Assembly (NCBI RefSeq): GCF_002019765.1
Contig: NZ_KV917380.1
Span: 1,755,858-1,819,857, forward strand
Source: Shouchella oshimensis
GTDB lineage: Bacteria; Bacillota; Bacilli; Bacillales; Bacillaceae_D
Length of the DNA: 64,000 nucleotides
Direction of reading: 5' to 3'
Below the pieces are notes generated by a model. That model was not told the DNA's origin, searched no databases, and was given only the letters and a program-made list of their open reading frames with translations. Shown piece by piece: positions 27,154 to 35,709 of the stretch. Position 1 is the stretch's first letter, and each line of letters begins with the position of its first letter. Made by a program: the position numbers and the translations under genes.

Positions 27154-28285
27154 TAGACCTCTTTCTCAAGACGAAATTAATGCATTATTACAAGGGTTAA
27201 AAGAAGACGAACCATCTGAGCCTGAGAAAAATGACCAAGAGCATGAAACCGTTGAAATTACTGACATCCTTACACCAATGGAGCAAGACACCATTGGGGA
27301 AATAGGGAACATCTCTTTTGGTAGCTCTGCGACAGCGTTATCCACCTTGTTAAATCAAAAAGTGGAAATCACAACGCCGACTGTTACGTCAATAGATCAA
27401 TCTACACTACATGATTTGTTTCCTCATCCTCACGTCGTTGTTCATGTTGATTATACAGAGGGCTTTGAAGGCTCTAATTTATTTGTTATTACGACCAAAG
27501 ACGCTGCTATTATTGCAGACTTAATGTTAGGTGGTACTGGTGAGAAACCAGATGAAACACTAACAGACATGCACTTAAGTGCTGTACAAGAAGCGATGAA
27601 TCAAATGATGGGATCTGCTTCAACATCAATGTCTACATTATTTAACAGGAGAGTTGATATTTCCCCTCCTCGGGTGCAAATTGTCGACTTTAATACACAA
27701 AAAAAGCCTGAGTATGTTCCGGAAGGCGATCATCTTATCGGCATTTCGTTTTCATTGAAGTTAGGGGAATTAATTGACTCTCAATTATTACAAATTATAA
27801 ATGTGCCATTTGGAAAAAGTTACGCGCAAGCCTTACTAGGAGAAACACATGAAGTTGAAGAAACGCATGTAGAAAAAAAGGAATCAATAAAAGAACCTAC
27901 GTACTTTCAACAACATGAGGAACCAAATCGTGTTAAACAACCAACGCCAACTATGGCTAAAGAGCAACTTGTCGAAAAAGCGGTTTTTTCTAATTTTGAA
28001 AAACCAAACTTACCGGATAGCGAGATGAAAAATTTAGATATGCTCCTAGATATCCCTTTAGAAGTAAAGGTAGAACTAGGAAGGACGAAAAAAACGATAC
28101 AAGAAATTTTAACAATTTCACAAGGCTCTATTATTGAGCTAGATAAGTTAGCTGGTGAACCTGTCGATGTTCGCGTAAACGATCGACTTATAGCTAAAGG
28201 AGAAGTAGTCGTTATTGATGAGAATTTCGGCGTTCGAATTACAGATATCGTTAGTAAAAAAGAACGAATTAATCACTTGAATTAG
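27146..28285 (+). CDS. fliY: Flagellar motor switch phosphatase FliY
   Basis: FliY replaces FliN in Bacillus and dephosphorylates CheY-P at the switch. The 379-residue protein has a FliM-like N-terminal peptide (PLSQDEINALLQGL). Two CheC-type phosphatase motifs follow (DTIGEIGNISFGSSATAL near 49-66; SAVQEAMNQMMGSASTSM near 147-164), then a Glu/Pro-rich linker (about 230-290) and a C-terminal FliN domain (DIPLEVKVELGRTKKTIQEIL). Catalytic Glu and Asn appear in both CheC motifs. Confidence 0.96.
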   Translation: MSDRPLSQDEINALLQGLKEDEPSEPEKNDQEHETVEITDILTPMEQDTIGEIGNISFGSSATALSTLLNQKVEITTPTVTSIDQSTLHDLFPHPHVVVHVDYTEGFEGSNLFVITTKDAAIIADLMLGGTGEKPDETLTDMHLSAVQEAMNQMMGSASTSMSTLFNRRVDISPPRVQIVDFNTQKKPEYVPEGDHLIGISFSLKLGELIDSQLLQIINVPFGKSYAQALLGETHEVEETHVEKKESIKEPTYFQQHEEPNRVKQPTPTMAKEQLVEKAVFSNFEKPNLPDSEMKNLDMLLDIPLEVKVELGRTKKTIQEILTISQGSIIELDKLAGEPVDVRVNDRLIAKGEVVVIDENFGVRITDIVSKKERINHLN

Positions 28286-28309
28286 TTGAGAAAAAGGGAG
28301 AAAACAACG

Positions 28310-28672
28310 ATGGCGAAACAAATTTTAATTGTAGATGATGCAGCTTTTATGAGAATGATGTTAAAAGATATTTTAGAAAAGAACGGTTTTACGGTTGTAG
28401 CTGAAGCGAACGATGGAAACGAAGCGCTTGAGAAATACAAAGAATTTTCTCCAGATTTAGTAACCATGGATATTACAATGCCTGACAAAGATGGAATAAG
28501 CGCATTAAAAGAAATTAAAGAGTACGATCCTAACGCAAGCGTGATTATGTGCTCGGCAATGGGGCAACAAGCAATGGTTATTGATGCCATTCAAGCAGGG
28601 GCAAAAGACTTTATTGTCAAACCTTTCCAAGCTGATCGAGTTATTGATGCCATTTCTAAAGCAATCGGTTAA
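28310..28672 (+). CDS. cheY: Chemotaxis response regulator CheY
   Basis: CheY is a single-domain receiver that when phosphorylated binds the motor switch. The 120-residue protein has all receiver residues: Asp9/Asp10, phospho-acceptor Asp54 (VTMDITMP), Ser82 (CSAMG) and Lys104 (VKPF). ATG 28310 follows AAAGGGAG by 9 bases. It overlaps the next gene. No cheA is found in this operon, so its phosphodonor is not encoded nearby. Confidence 0.97.
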   Translation: MAKQILIVDDAAFMRMMLKDILEKNGFTVVAEANDGNEALEKYKEFSPDLVTMDITMPDKDGISALKEIKEYDPNASVIMCSAMGQQAMVIDAIQAGAKDFIVKPFQADRVIDAISKAIG

Positions 28673-29273
28673 GGGGTTTCTTTTCGTAGTGGTCGTGCTT
28701 TGCTTTGCCCTTGTAGAGCACGAGCACGCCTTTGCGAAAGATTGTAGTGTACAGGAAGCAATGGATTCAGAAGCATGTGCTTCTTCTGATGCTGAGCAGG
28801 AGGAGACGGCAGTAGCTAACGAGTCTCCATGGATTAGTGGTTTAAAGATGATTGGTGCACTGCTTATTGTTATTTTTTTACTTGTAACACTATTGAAGTT
28901 TATAAACAAACGCTCACGGTCTTTTCAAGAATCAAAGGGATTGTCTTTGCTTTCAGGTGTCTCACTAGGTGGAAATCGATCGATACAGCTAGTACGAATT
29001 GGTGAAAAGCTGCTTGTTATTGGTGTAAGTGATCAAGTGCGGTTATTGGATACAATAGACGATCCAGATGAAATTGAAGCCATACTTAAAAAGCAACAGC
29101 CTGACGGAGAACAAGGTGGACTAACGCAAATCTTACCTTGGTTAAAGACGACGGATAACCAACGACCATCGTCTTCAACGTTTCAAGACATCTTGACTTC
29201 TCGATTAAATTTAGAAAATCAAGGGTTGAAAAAGAAAGTAAAAATGCATGATAAAGGTCCGAACTCTCTATGA
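28647..29273 (+). CDS. fliO: Flagellar biosynthesis protein FliO/FliZ
   Basis: FliO (FliZ in B. subtilis) helps assemble the FliP ring of the export gate. Reading from ATG 28647 gives 208 residues with a signal peptide (hydrophobic core about 10-24, likely cut after AFA), an acidic extracytoplasmic segment with two Cys, and a membrane segment near residues 65-85. The FliO domain follows (LSLLSGVSLGGNRSIQLVRIGEKLLVIGVSDQVRLL). This start overlaps cheY by 26 bases and has only a weak Shine-Dalgarno (GAG), but later starts would lose the signal peptide. The end overlaps fliP by 4 bases. Confidence 0.85.
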   Translation: MPFLKQSVKGFLFVVVVLCFALVEHEHAFAKDCSVQEAMDSEACASSDAEQEETAVANESPWISGLKMIGALLIVIFLLVTLLKFINKRSRSFQESKGLSLLSGVSLGGNRSIQLVRIGEKLLVIGVSDQVRLLDTIDDPDEIEAILKKQQPDGEQGGLTQILPWLKTTDNQRPSSSTFQDILTSRLNLENQGLKKKVKMHDKGPNSL

Positions 29274-29950
29274 TGGATTTGTTTATTCTTTCGTTTTTAA
29301 ATGTCGACTTAACAAATGAAGGTAGTATTGCAACGACGCTACAAATTGTTTTACTCATAACGATCTTGTCAATTGCACCAGGAATATTAATTTTAATGAC
29401 TTGCTTTACTAGGATTATTATCGTTCTTTCTTTTGTTCGGCAAGGGTTAGCTACACAAACGACGCCACCGAATCAAGTATTAATTGGACTGGCTCTATTT
29501 ATGACATTTTTTATTATGGCGCCAGTAATACAAGATGTGTATGAAACAGCTTATATTCCGTTAACCGAGGGTGAGCTTACAGGAGAAGAGGCACTTGATG
29601 CGGCGATTGTACCAATAAAACAATTTATGGCACAACACACAAGAGAAAAGGATCTCGCTTTGTTTATGGGCTATGGCGGCTATGAGCAACCTGAAACGTT
29701 AGAAGATGTGCCGATTACAGCGCTTATTCCTGCCTTTGCTATTAGTGAATTAAAGACAGCCTTTCAAATTGGATTTCTTATTTTTATTCCGTTTCTTGTC
29801 ATCGATATGATTGTCGCGAGTGTTCTAATGTCAATGGGGATGATGATGTTACCACCAGTTATGATTGCCTTACCTTTTAAAATCTTGTTATTTGTTCTCG
29901 TCGATGGCTGGTATCTCGTCGTACAGAGTCTGCTCATTAGCTATCAATAG
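29270..29950 (+). CDS. fliP: Flagellar export gate protein FliP
   Basis: FliP forms most of the export-gate pore. The 226-residue protein has an N-terminal hydrophobic segment, then ILILMTCFTRIIIVLSFVRQ, PPNQVLIGLALFMTFFIMAPV and the late segments IFIPFLVIDMIVASVLMSMGMMMLPP. Four or so membrane segments, length and position are typical. Confidence 0.97.
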   Translation: MMDLFILSFLNVDLTNEGSIATTLQIVLLITILSIAPGILILMTCFTRIIIVLSFVRQGLATQTTPPNQVLIGLALFMTFFIMAPVIQDVYETAYIPLTEGELTGEEALDAAIVPIKQFMAQHTREKDLALFMGYGGYEQPETLEDVPITALIPAFAISELKTAFQIGFLIFIPFLVIDMIVASVLMSMGMMMLPPVMIALPFKILLFVLVDGWYLVVQSLLISYQ

Positions 29951-29965
29951 GAAGGAGCGTGTTTC

Positions 29966-30235
29966 ATGAATCTTGAAACGGTAACGAACCTAGCTCAAAG
30001 CGGTGTATGGACGGTCTTGCTTGTTGCCGGACCACTTTTACTTATTGCGTTAGCTTTAGGTCTTTTCGTAAGTATCTTTCAAGCCACAACACAAATTCAA
30101 GAACAAACACTTGCTTTCATCCCAAAAATTGTTGGGGTTTTAGTTGGGTTAGTCATTCTTGGGCCATGGATGCTATCGCAATTAACGGAAATGACCTATA
30201 GCATTTATAGCAACTTATTTAGGTATATTGGCTAA
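29966..30235 (+). CDS. fliQ: Flagellar export gate protein FliQ
   Basis: The 89-residue FliQ has two membrane helices (about 16-37 and 52-76) with the conserved loop SIFQATTQIQEQTLAFIPKI. ATG 29966 follows AGGAAGGAG. Its TAA touches the fliR ATG. Confidence 0.96.
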   Translation: MNLETVTNLAQSGVWTVLLVAGPLLLIALALGLFVSIFQATTQIQEQTLAFIPKIVGVLVGLVILGPWMLSQLTEMTYSIYSNLFRYIG

Positions 30236-31015
30236 ATGGACGTATTTATTCAACTATATCCGACGTTTTTACTTGTTTTTGTTCGGATTGCGTCTTTTTT
30301 TCTTGTGCTTCCGCTATACAATTACCGGACGATTCCACTACCATTTAAAGTCGGCATCGCTAGTATGGTTGCGTTACTGCTTGTTATGTCAGTTGATTTT
30401 CCGATTGTCTCAATTGATGCAACGTACGCCATATTACTTATAAAAGAAGCGCTCGTTGGTCTTTTAACTGGATTAGTCGCAATGATGCTTTTGTATGCTG
30501 TGCAAATTGCCGGGGGATTAATTGATTTTCATATGGGCTTTATGCTTGCAAATGTTGTTGATCCACAAACCGGTGCGCAAAGTCCGCTTACTGGTAGCTA
30601 CTTATACGTATTCGCACTACTATACTTACTTATTATTGACGGTCACCACTTATTATTAGACGGCGCTGTGTATAGCTTTGAGTTTGTCCCAATTGATCAA
30701 TTGTTCTTACCTCTGGCGCAAGGGTCGGTAGTAGAGCAGGTTGCTATGTTAATGGGATTTCTATTTGCCTTTGGCGTTTCAATGGCTTTTCCGGTAGTGG
30801 GTTCTTTATTTTTAGTTGATATTGCCTTAGGAATTGTTTCTAGAACCGTTCCACAAATGAATGTGTTTGTCGTTGGTATGCCGATTAAACTAATGGCTGG
30901 ACTTATTATTCTCTTTATTTATATCGGCGTTTTCTTTATGAGTATGAACTATTTGTTTAAAGAAATGATTCTTGCCATGCGGGAGTTGTTAGAAGGGTTC
31001 GGTGGATCAGGGTGA
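30236..31015 (+). CDS. fliR: Flagellar export gate protein FliR
   Basis: The 259-residue multi-pass protein completes the FliPQR gate. Segments such as LLVFVRIASFFLVLPLY, VQIAGGLIDFHMGFMLANVVDPQ and SMAFPVVGSLFLVDIALGIVSRTVPQMNVFVVGMP are family signatures. It starts directly after the fliQ stop and overlaps flhB by 4 bases. Confidence 0.96.
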   Translation: MDVFIQLYPTFLLVFVRIASFFLVLPLYNYRTIPLPFKVGIASMVALLLVMSVDFPIVSIDATYAILLIKEALVGLLTGLVAMMLLYAVQIAGGLIDFHMGFMLANVVDPQTGAQSPLTGSYLYVFALLYLLIIDGHHLLLDGAVYSFEFVPIDQLFLPLAQGSVVEQVAMLMGFLFAFGVSMAFPVVGSLFLVDIALGIVSRTVPQMNVFVVGMPIKLMAGLIILFIYIGVFFMSMNYLFKEMILAMRELLEGFGGSG

Positions 31016-32100
31016 ACAGTAGACTTGTGATGGATTTACAATGGTTTGCTGATGAAAAAACCGAAAAAGCAACACCGAAAAAGCGGCAAGATTCTAGAAA
31101 AAAAGGCCAAATTCCAAAGAGTCAAGATGTCAATACAGCGCTTATGCTCTTTGTAGCGTTTATCATCTTATGGCTGTTTGCTGGACCAGCTATTTTTAGT
31201 GGCTTACAAGGGATGATGCTTGATAGCCTTTCACGCTTTCTTCATATGGATGTGACTACGCCGAACATTGCTAGTTTGTTTCGAACGTTAACGTGGAACA
31301 TGGCCATACTTGTGTTGCCACTCATGGCTATTACAGTTCTTGCTGGTGCTTTTGGAAGCTTTCTACAAGTAGGGTCGCTTTTTACAACAGACCCCCTAAA
31401 GCTTAAGCTGGAAAAGCTCGACCCTATAAAAGGGGCTAAGCGAATCTTTTCTGCGAGAGCATTAGTGGAGCTAGCGAAATCCATTCTGAAAATTGTTTTT
31501 GTTGGAGCAGCCGTCATCATTGTCTTGTATATGAACATTGAAGATGTTTTATTGTTGTCGCAAAAAAATATTGAAGTGAGTGCTGTTACAGTAGGGGAAC
31601 TTGCTTTAATGATGGGGATTGTTGCTGCTATTCTTTTGCTCATTCTAGCTATACCCGATTACCTTTATCAACGGTACGATCATGAAAAACAAATACGAAT
31701 GTCGAAAAAAGATATTCGTGATGAGCACAAGACGAGTGAAGGAGATCCGAAAATTCGAGCGAGACGAAAGCAAAAGCAACTGGAAATGTCGATGGCGCGA
31801 TTGGCTCAAGATGTTCCTAAGGCAGACGTCATTATTACAAACCCGACTCATTTTGCTGTTGCGCTTAAATACGATCAAGCTAAAGCAGATGCTCCTTACG
31901 TTTTAGCTAAAGGAATGGATTATGCTGCAGAACGAATAAAAAAGATTGCCCGCGAACATCACATACCAATGGTTGAAAATGTATGGCTTGCACGTACGAT
32001 GTATGCCAACTTACAAGTAAATGACCAAGTCAACGAAGAGATGTTTGAAGCGGTAGCTGAAGTTTTGGCTTATGTGTATCAACTAAACGGCCATACATAA
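31012..32100 (+). CDS. flhB: Flagellar export switch protein FlhB
   Basis: FlhB switches export from rod/hook to filament substrates. The 362-residue protein begins with a basic segment (DEKTEKATPKKRQDSRKKGQIPKS), has four membrane helices, and carries the cytoplasmic self-cleavage motif NPTH (Asn277-Pro278) in ITNPTHFAVALKYD. The start is GTG 31012. The C-terminal domain is complete. Confidence 0.97.
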   Translation: MNSRLVMDLQWFADEKTEKATPKKRQDSRKKGQIPKSQDVNTALMLFVAFIILWLFAGPAIFSGLQGMMLDSLSRFLHMDVTTPNIASLFRTLTWNMAILVLPLMAITVLAGAFGSFLQVGSLFTTDPLKLKLEKLDPIKGAKRIFSARALVELAKSILKIVFVGAAVIIVLYMNIEDVLLLSQKNIEVSAVTVGELALMMGIVAAILLLILAIPDYLYQRYDHEKQIRMSKKDIRDEHKTSEGDPKIRARRKQKQLEMSMARLAQDVPKADVIITNPTHFAVALKYDQAKADAPYVLAKGMDYAAERIKKIAREHHIPMVENVWLARTMYANLQVNDQVNEEMFEAVAEVLAYVYQLNGHT

Positions 32101-32118
32101 AAAGGAAGGAGGGAAACA

Positions 32119-34158
32119 ATGAAAGCGAAAGATTTAAGTATACTTGCTGGTGTGATTTTAATCATTGTGATGCTCATCATACCACTCCCTCCATTTTTGT
32201 TAGACGTATTAATTATTTTTAATATCTCTTTATCTTTGCTTATCTTACTTGTGGCACTAAATACAAAAAACGCGCTTCAATTTTCTGTGTTTCCGACAAT
32301 GCTTCTTCTTGTGACGCTGTTTCGCTTAGGATTAAGTGTGTCAACAACCCGTTCCATTTTAGGTGAAGCACACGCTGGGAACGTTATTGATACGTTTGGA
32401 AGCTTCGTAATTGGTGGGAATGCAGTTGTAGGATTTGTCGTGTTCTTGATTCTCATTATTATTCAGTTCCTTGTCATTACAAAAGGTGCTGAACGAGTGT
32501 CGGAAGTCGGTGCCCGCTTTACCCTTGACGCAATGCCAGGAAAGCAAATGAGTATTGATGCCGATTTGAACGCAGGGTTAATTTCTGATCGTGAAGCAAA
32601 AGCCCGTCGAGAAAAGATTGAAAATGAAGCCGATTTTTACGGCTCAATGGACGGAGCAAGTAAGTTTGTAAAAGGAGATGCTATTGCTAGCATTATAATC
32701 GTCATCATTAATATGGTCTTTGGTCTTGTCATTGGCATGATGCAAATGGGAATGGATTTATCGACGGCGGCGAGTACCTATACATTACTTACAGTTGGAG
32801 ATGGTCTTGTTACGCAAATTCCAGCATTGCTCATTTCAACTGCAACAGGTGTCATTGTCACGAAAGCTGCTTCTGAGGGCAGTTTAGGAAATGACTTAAC
32901 AAAGCAACTTTTAGCTTATCCAAAACTGTTGTATGTGACCGCTGCAACAATTTTCCTTTTAGGGGTTACGACGCCTATCACAAAAGTTGTGACGTTTTCT
33001 GTTGCTGGATTGCTTGCGTTTGCTGGTTATCGCTTATCGAAGGCTCGGACAGTTGAAGAGGAAATGGAACACCAATTACAAGAAGAAACAACAGATGTAC
33101 CAGAGCCTACAGGTCCTGAATCTGTACTGTCGTTAATGAAGATGGACCCAATAGAGTTTGAATTTGGCTACGGTTTGATCCCTCTTGCCGATGCGAATCA
33201 AGGGGGCGATTTGCTTGATCGCGTCGTAATGATTCGTAAACAAATGGCACTTGAACTTGGAACCATGATTCCTGTTATTCGCATCCGAGATAACCTATCG
33301 TTAGAACCTAACGCGTATACAATAAAAATTAAAGGTGATGTGGTTGCAAAAGGAGAGGTTCTTCTTGATCATTATATGGCGATGAGCACAGGGATTGAAG
33401 ATGAGCGAATTACAGGCATAGCAACAGTCGAGCCCGCTTTTGGTCTAGAAGCCATGTGGGTAACAGAAGATGTGAAAGAAGAAGCAGAGCTGTCTGGCTA
33501 CACGGTTGTTGATCCGCCAACGGTAATCTCGACTCATTTAACCGAGTTGTTAAAAACCTATGCGCACGAACTTTTAGGAAGAGAAGAAACCAAGGCGTTA
33601 ATTGAACACGTAAAAGAAACGTACCCAACTCTAGTGGAAGAGGTTACGCCAACACCTTTATCTATTGGAGATGTACAGAAAGTATTGAAGAATCTATTAA
33701 GAGAACAGCTATCCATTCGTAATTTACCAATGATTTTTGAAACTCTGGCAGATTATGGTTCGCGAACAAAAGATATGGACGTAGTGACGGAATATGTTCG
33801 TCAAGCACTCTCTCGGCAAATTTCAGAGCAGTTAACAGACGAGCAAAATAAACTAGCCGTTATTACCCTTGCGAGTGAAGTAGAAAAGCGTATCGCGGAT
33901 GCAGTTGGACAAAATGAAAACGGGCATTTTTTAGCTTTAGCACCGGCTGATTCACAAACGATTTTGCAGCAGACTGCATCGGAAACAACGAAATTAGCAG
34001 AAATGGGGCAACAGGCTGTCATTCTATGTTCACCAGCTGTTCGGATGTATATGCGACATTTAATTGAACGTTACCTTCCTCAAGTACCAGTCATTTCATA
34101 CAATGAATTAGATGCTAGTGTTGAGGTACAAAGTGTAGGGGTGGTGAGATTGCAGTGA
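32119..34158 (+). CDS. flhA: Flagellar export protein FlhA
   Basis: FlhA uses the proton motive force and binds export chaperones. The 679-residue protein has about eight N-terminal membrane helices and the cytoplasmic FHIPEP loop (FVITKGAERVSEVGARFTLDAMPGKQMSIDADL). The four-lobed C-terminal domain follows (LGREETKALIEHVK, IRNLPMIFETLADY). ATG 32119 follows AAGGAAGGAGGG. It overlaps flhF by 4 bases. Confidence 0.98.
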   Translation: MKAKDLSILAGVILIIVMLIIPLPPFLLDVLIIFNISLSLLILLVALNTKNALQFSVFPTMLLLVTLFRLGLSVSTTRSILGEAHAGNVIDTFGSFVIGGNAVVGFVVFLILIIIQFLVITKGAERVSEVGARFTLDAMPGKQMSIDADLNAGLISDREAKARREKIENEADFYGSMDGASKFVKGDAIASIIIVIINMVFGLVIGMMQMGMDLSTAASTYTLLTVGDGLVTQIPALLISTATGVIVTKAASEGSLGNDLTKQLLAYPKLLYVTAATIFLLGVTTPITKVVTFSVAGLLAFAGYRLSKARTVEEEMEHQLQEETTDVPEPTGPESVLSLMKMDPIEFEFGYGLIPLADANQGGDLLDRVVMIRKQMALELGTMIPVIRIRDNLSLEPNAYTIKIKGDVVAKGEVLLDHYMAMSTGIEDERITGIATVEPAFGLEAMWVTEDVKEEAELSGYTVVDPPTVISTHLTELLKTYAHELLGREETKALIEHVKETYPTLVEEVTPTPLSIGDVQKVLKNLLREQLSIRNLPMIFETLADYGSRTKDMDVVTEYVRQALSRQISEQLTDEQNKLAVITLASEVEKRIADAVGQNENGHFLALAPADSQTILQQTASETTKLAEMGQQAVILCSPAVRMYMRHLIERYLPQVPVISYNELDASVEVQSVGVVRLQ

Positions 34159-35141
34159 TCATAAAAAAAATCAAAGCACCTACGTATGAGCAAGCCTATG
34201 AATTGATGCGCCAAAGCATCGGTTCAAAAGCCGTTATCTTGCACTCTCGTTATGTAACGGAGGGTGGTTGGCTCGGATTCTTTAAAAAAGAAGTATGTCA
34301 ACTGACGGTTGGGATCGAAGAACAAAAGCAACGAACCCCCTCCTACGAAAGTACCTTTGTGAAAGAAGCTCAAAACGTCAACACCTATATTGATCGTTTA
34401 GAGGTTACACCAACAGTAAAAAAAGGATTGGCCCTAACGGCAAAAATGATAGAAGATCGTGGTGTAGTAGGGGGTGTAACAGTTTATAACCAAATGCTAC
34501 AGGCTGTTATCAAACCGCAAACGACGGTAATCGGAGAAAAGCGGATCTGCTGTCTTTTGGGACCAACCGGTGTAGGAAAGACAACAACCGTTGCGAAGCT
34601 TGCTGCTCATGCTCGGTATGAGCAAGGAAAATCAATCGCTTTTATTACATTAGACACGTTCCGAATTGCTGCAGTCGAGCAGTTAAAAAAATATAGTGAG
34701 ATTTTAGACTGTCCGTGCCACGTTGCATATGATGCATCTGAATTAACTGCCTTATGCACGAAGGTCAACGCTGATATGATTTTTATTGATACACCAGGAG
34801 ATAATTATTTGCATTCACAACTCGCCGATCCTCTTGTTCAATTTTTAACAACAAGGAGCGACGTCGAATGCCACGTAGCGTTAAGCTTAACAATGAAATC
34901 AAGCGATCTTGAAGAACTGTTAAAGCCGTTTTCACCTATCACCATCGATAGCTTTATCTTAACAAAAAAAGATGAAACACGAACCATGTCGCTATTGACA
35001 GAGCTACTTTATAAACGTAAAGAGCCTGTTTCCTGTGTTACAACAGGACAACATGTACCAAACGATTTGTGTTATCCAACTGCCAAGCAGTTAATGGGAT
35101 GGCTACGTTTGGAGGAGGAACACAATGGATCAAGCGTATGA
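34155..35141 (+). CDS. flhF: Flagellar SRP-type GTPase FlhF, altered G3 motif
   Basis: FlhF is the third SRP GTPase and positions flagella. The 328-residue product has a short basic B region, an N domain and a G domain. The G domain has P-loop GPTGVGKT (136-143), DTFRIAAVEQL (167-177) and TKKD (270-273). The G3 motif, DTAGR in SRP GTPases, reads DTPGD (212-216), replacing Ala and the conserved Arg. Hydrolysis or activation may be altered; that is inference. The start is GTG 34155. It is somewhat shorter than B. subtilis FlhF, mostly between the B region and the N domain. It overlaps flhG by 17 bases. Confidence 0.92.
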   Translation: MIIKKIKAPTYEQAYELMRQSIGSKAVILHSRYVTEGGWLGFFKKEVCQLTVGIEEQKQRTPSYESTFVKEAQNVNTYIDRLEVTPTVKKGLALTAKMIEDRGVVGGVTVYNQMLQAVIKPQTTVIGEKRICCLLGPTGVGKTTTVAKLAAHARYEQGKSIAFITLDTFRIAAVEQLKKYSEILDCPCHVAYDASELTALCTKVNADMIFIDTPGDNYLHSQLADPLVQFLTTRSDVECHVALSLTMKSSDLEELLKPFSPITIDSFILTKKDETRTMSLLTELLYKRKEPVSCVTTGQHVPNDLCYPTAKQLMGWLRLEEEHNGSSV

Positions 35142-35709
35142 TTTACGGCAACGATCAGTTGAGCATGCACTTAAAAAAAGAAAGTCACTGCATCTTTATA
35201 TACAGCATAAAGAGGATGCGCTAATTATCGAGCAACTGATTCAATCATTGAGTGATTACGGATATGAATCGTTTTGCGTTGCCACACCAGAAGCGAAGGC
35301 TCGTTTCAGACCGAAATTTCAAGATCAGCTTCTGCATCCAGATGTTCTACAACAATCTTCGTCTTTGCGGATCGATGTATGTCTTTTCATCCAAGTTGAA
35401 GGAGAAGAAGTGCTACGATCAGCCGATATTCCAGCTATTTTGTTTCTATCTGCAAATGAAGAGCGACTCATCACCGCGTATCAATTATTAAAAAAACATA
35501 CACCTCCTCGTGCTTACATCATCGGATCTGAAATAGATTCAACGAAACGAAATCAACAAGCCCGGTTAAACTTACGTGAAACGGCAAATCGCTTTCTGCA
35601 AATTGAAGTAGTGGATCTCGGATTAGTCAATAAAGCAAGCGCCAGTTTTACGGATGCGGTCTATGAGGCAATTGGGTTGCTAATAAAAGATTGGTTATTA
35701 GAAAAATGA
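35125..35709 (+). CDS. FlhG-derived protein lacking the ATPase P-loop
   Basis: In normal FlhG (YlxH) an N-terminal DQAxxLR helix stimulates FlhF, followed by a MinD-type ATPase with a KGGVGKS P-loop. Here the 194 residues begin MDQAYDLRQRS, so the activator motif is kept. The P-loop region instead reads LYIQHKEDALIIEQLI, and no KGGxGK, DxD or DxGAG motif is present. The C-terminal half still resembles FlhG: ITAYQLLKK, YIIGSEIDSTKRNQQ, RETANRFLQIEVVDLGLV. It is about 100 residues shorter than the family. It sits at the flhG position after flhF with RBS GGAGGAGG. I read it as a pseudo-ATPase FlhG; another origin is possible. Confidence 0.75.
   Translation: MDQAYDLRQRSVEHALKKRKSLHLYIQHKEDALIIEQLIQSLSDYGYESFCVATPEAKARFRPKFQDQLLHPDVLQQSSSLRIDVCLFIQVEGEEVLRSADIPAILFLSANEERLITAYQLLKKHTPPRAYIIGSEIDSTKRNQQARLNLRETANRFLQIEVVDLGLVNKASASFTDAVYEAIGLLIKDWLLEK

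Noticed and set aside
35125-35709. FlhG-like gene as the detached CheB receiver domain
   Set aside because: It lacks the receiver Asp pair, phospho-Asp and VKP lysine, and its start and C-terminal half fit FlhG instead.
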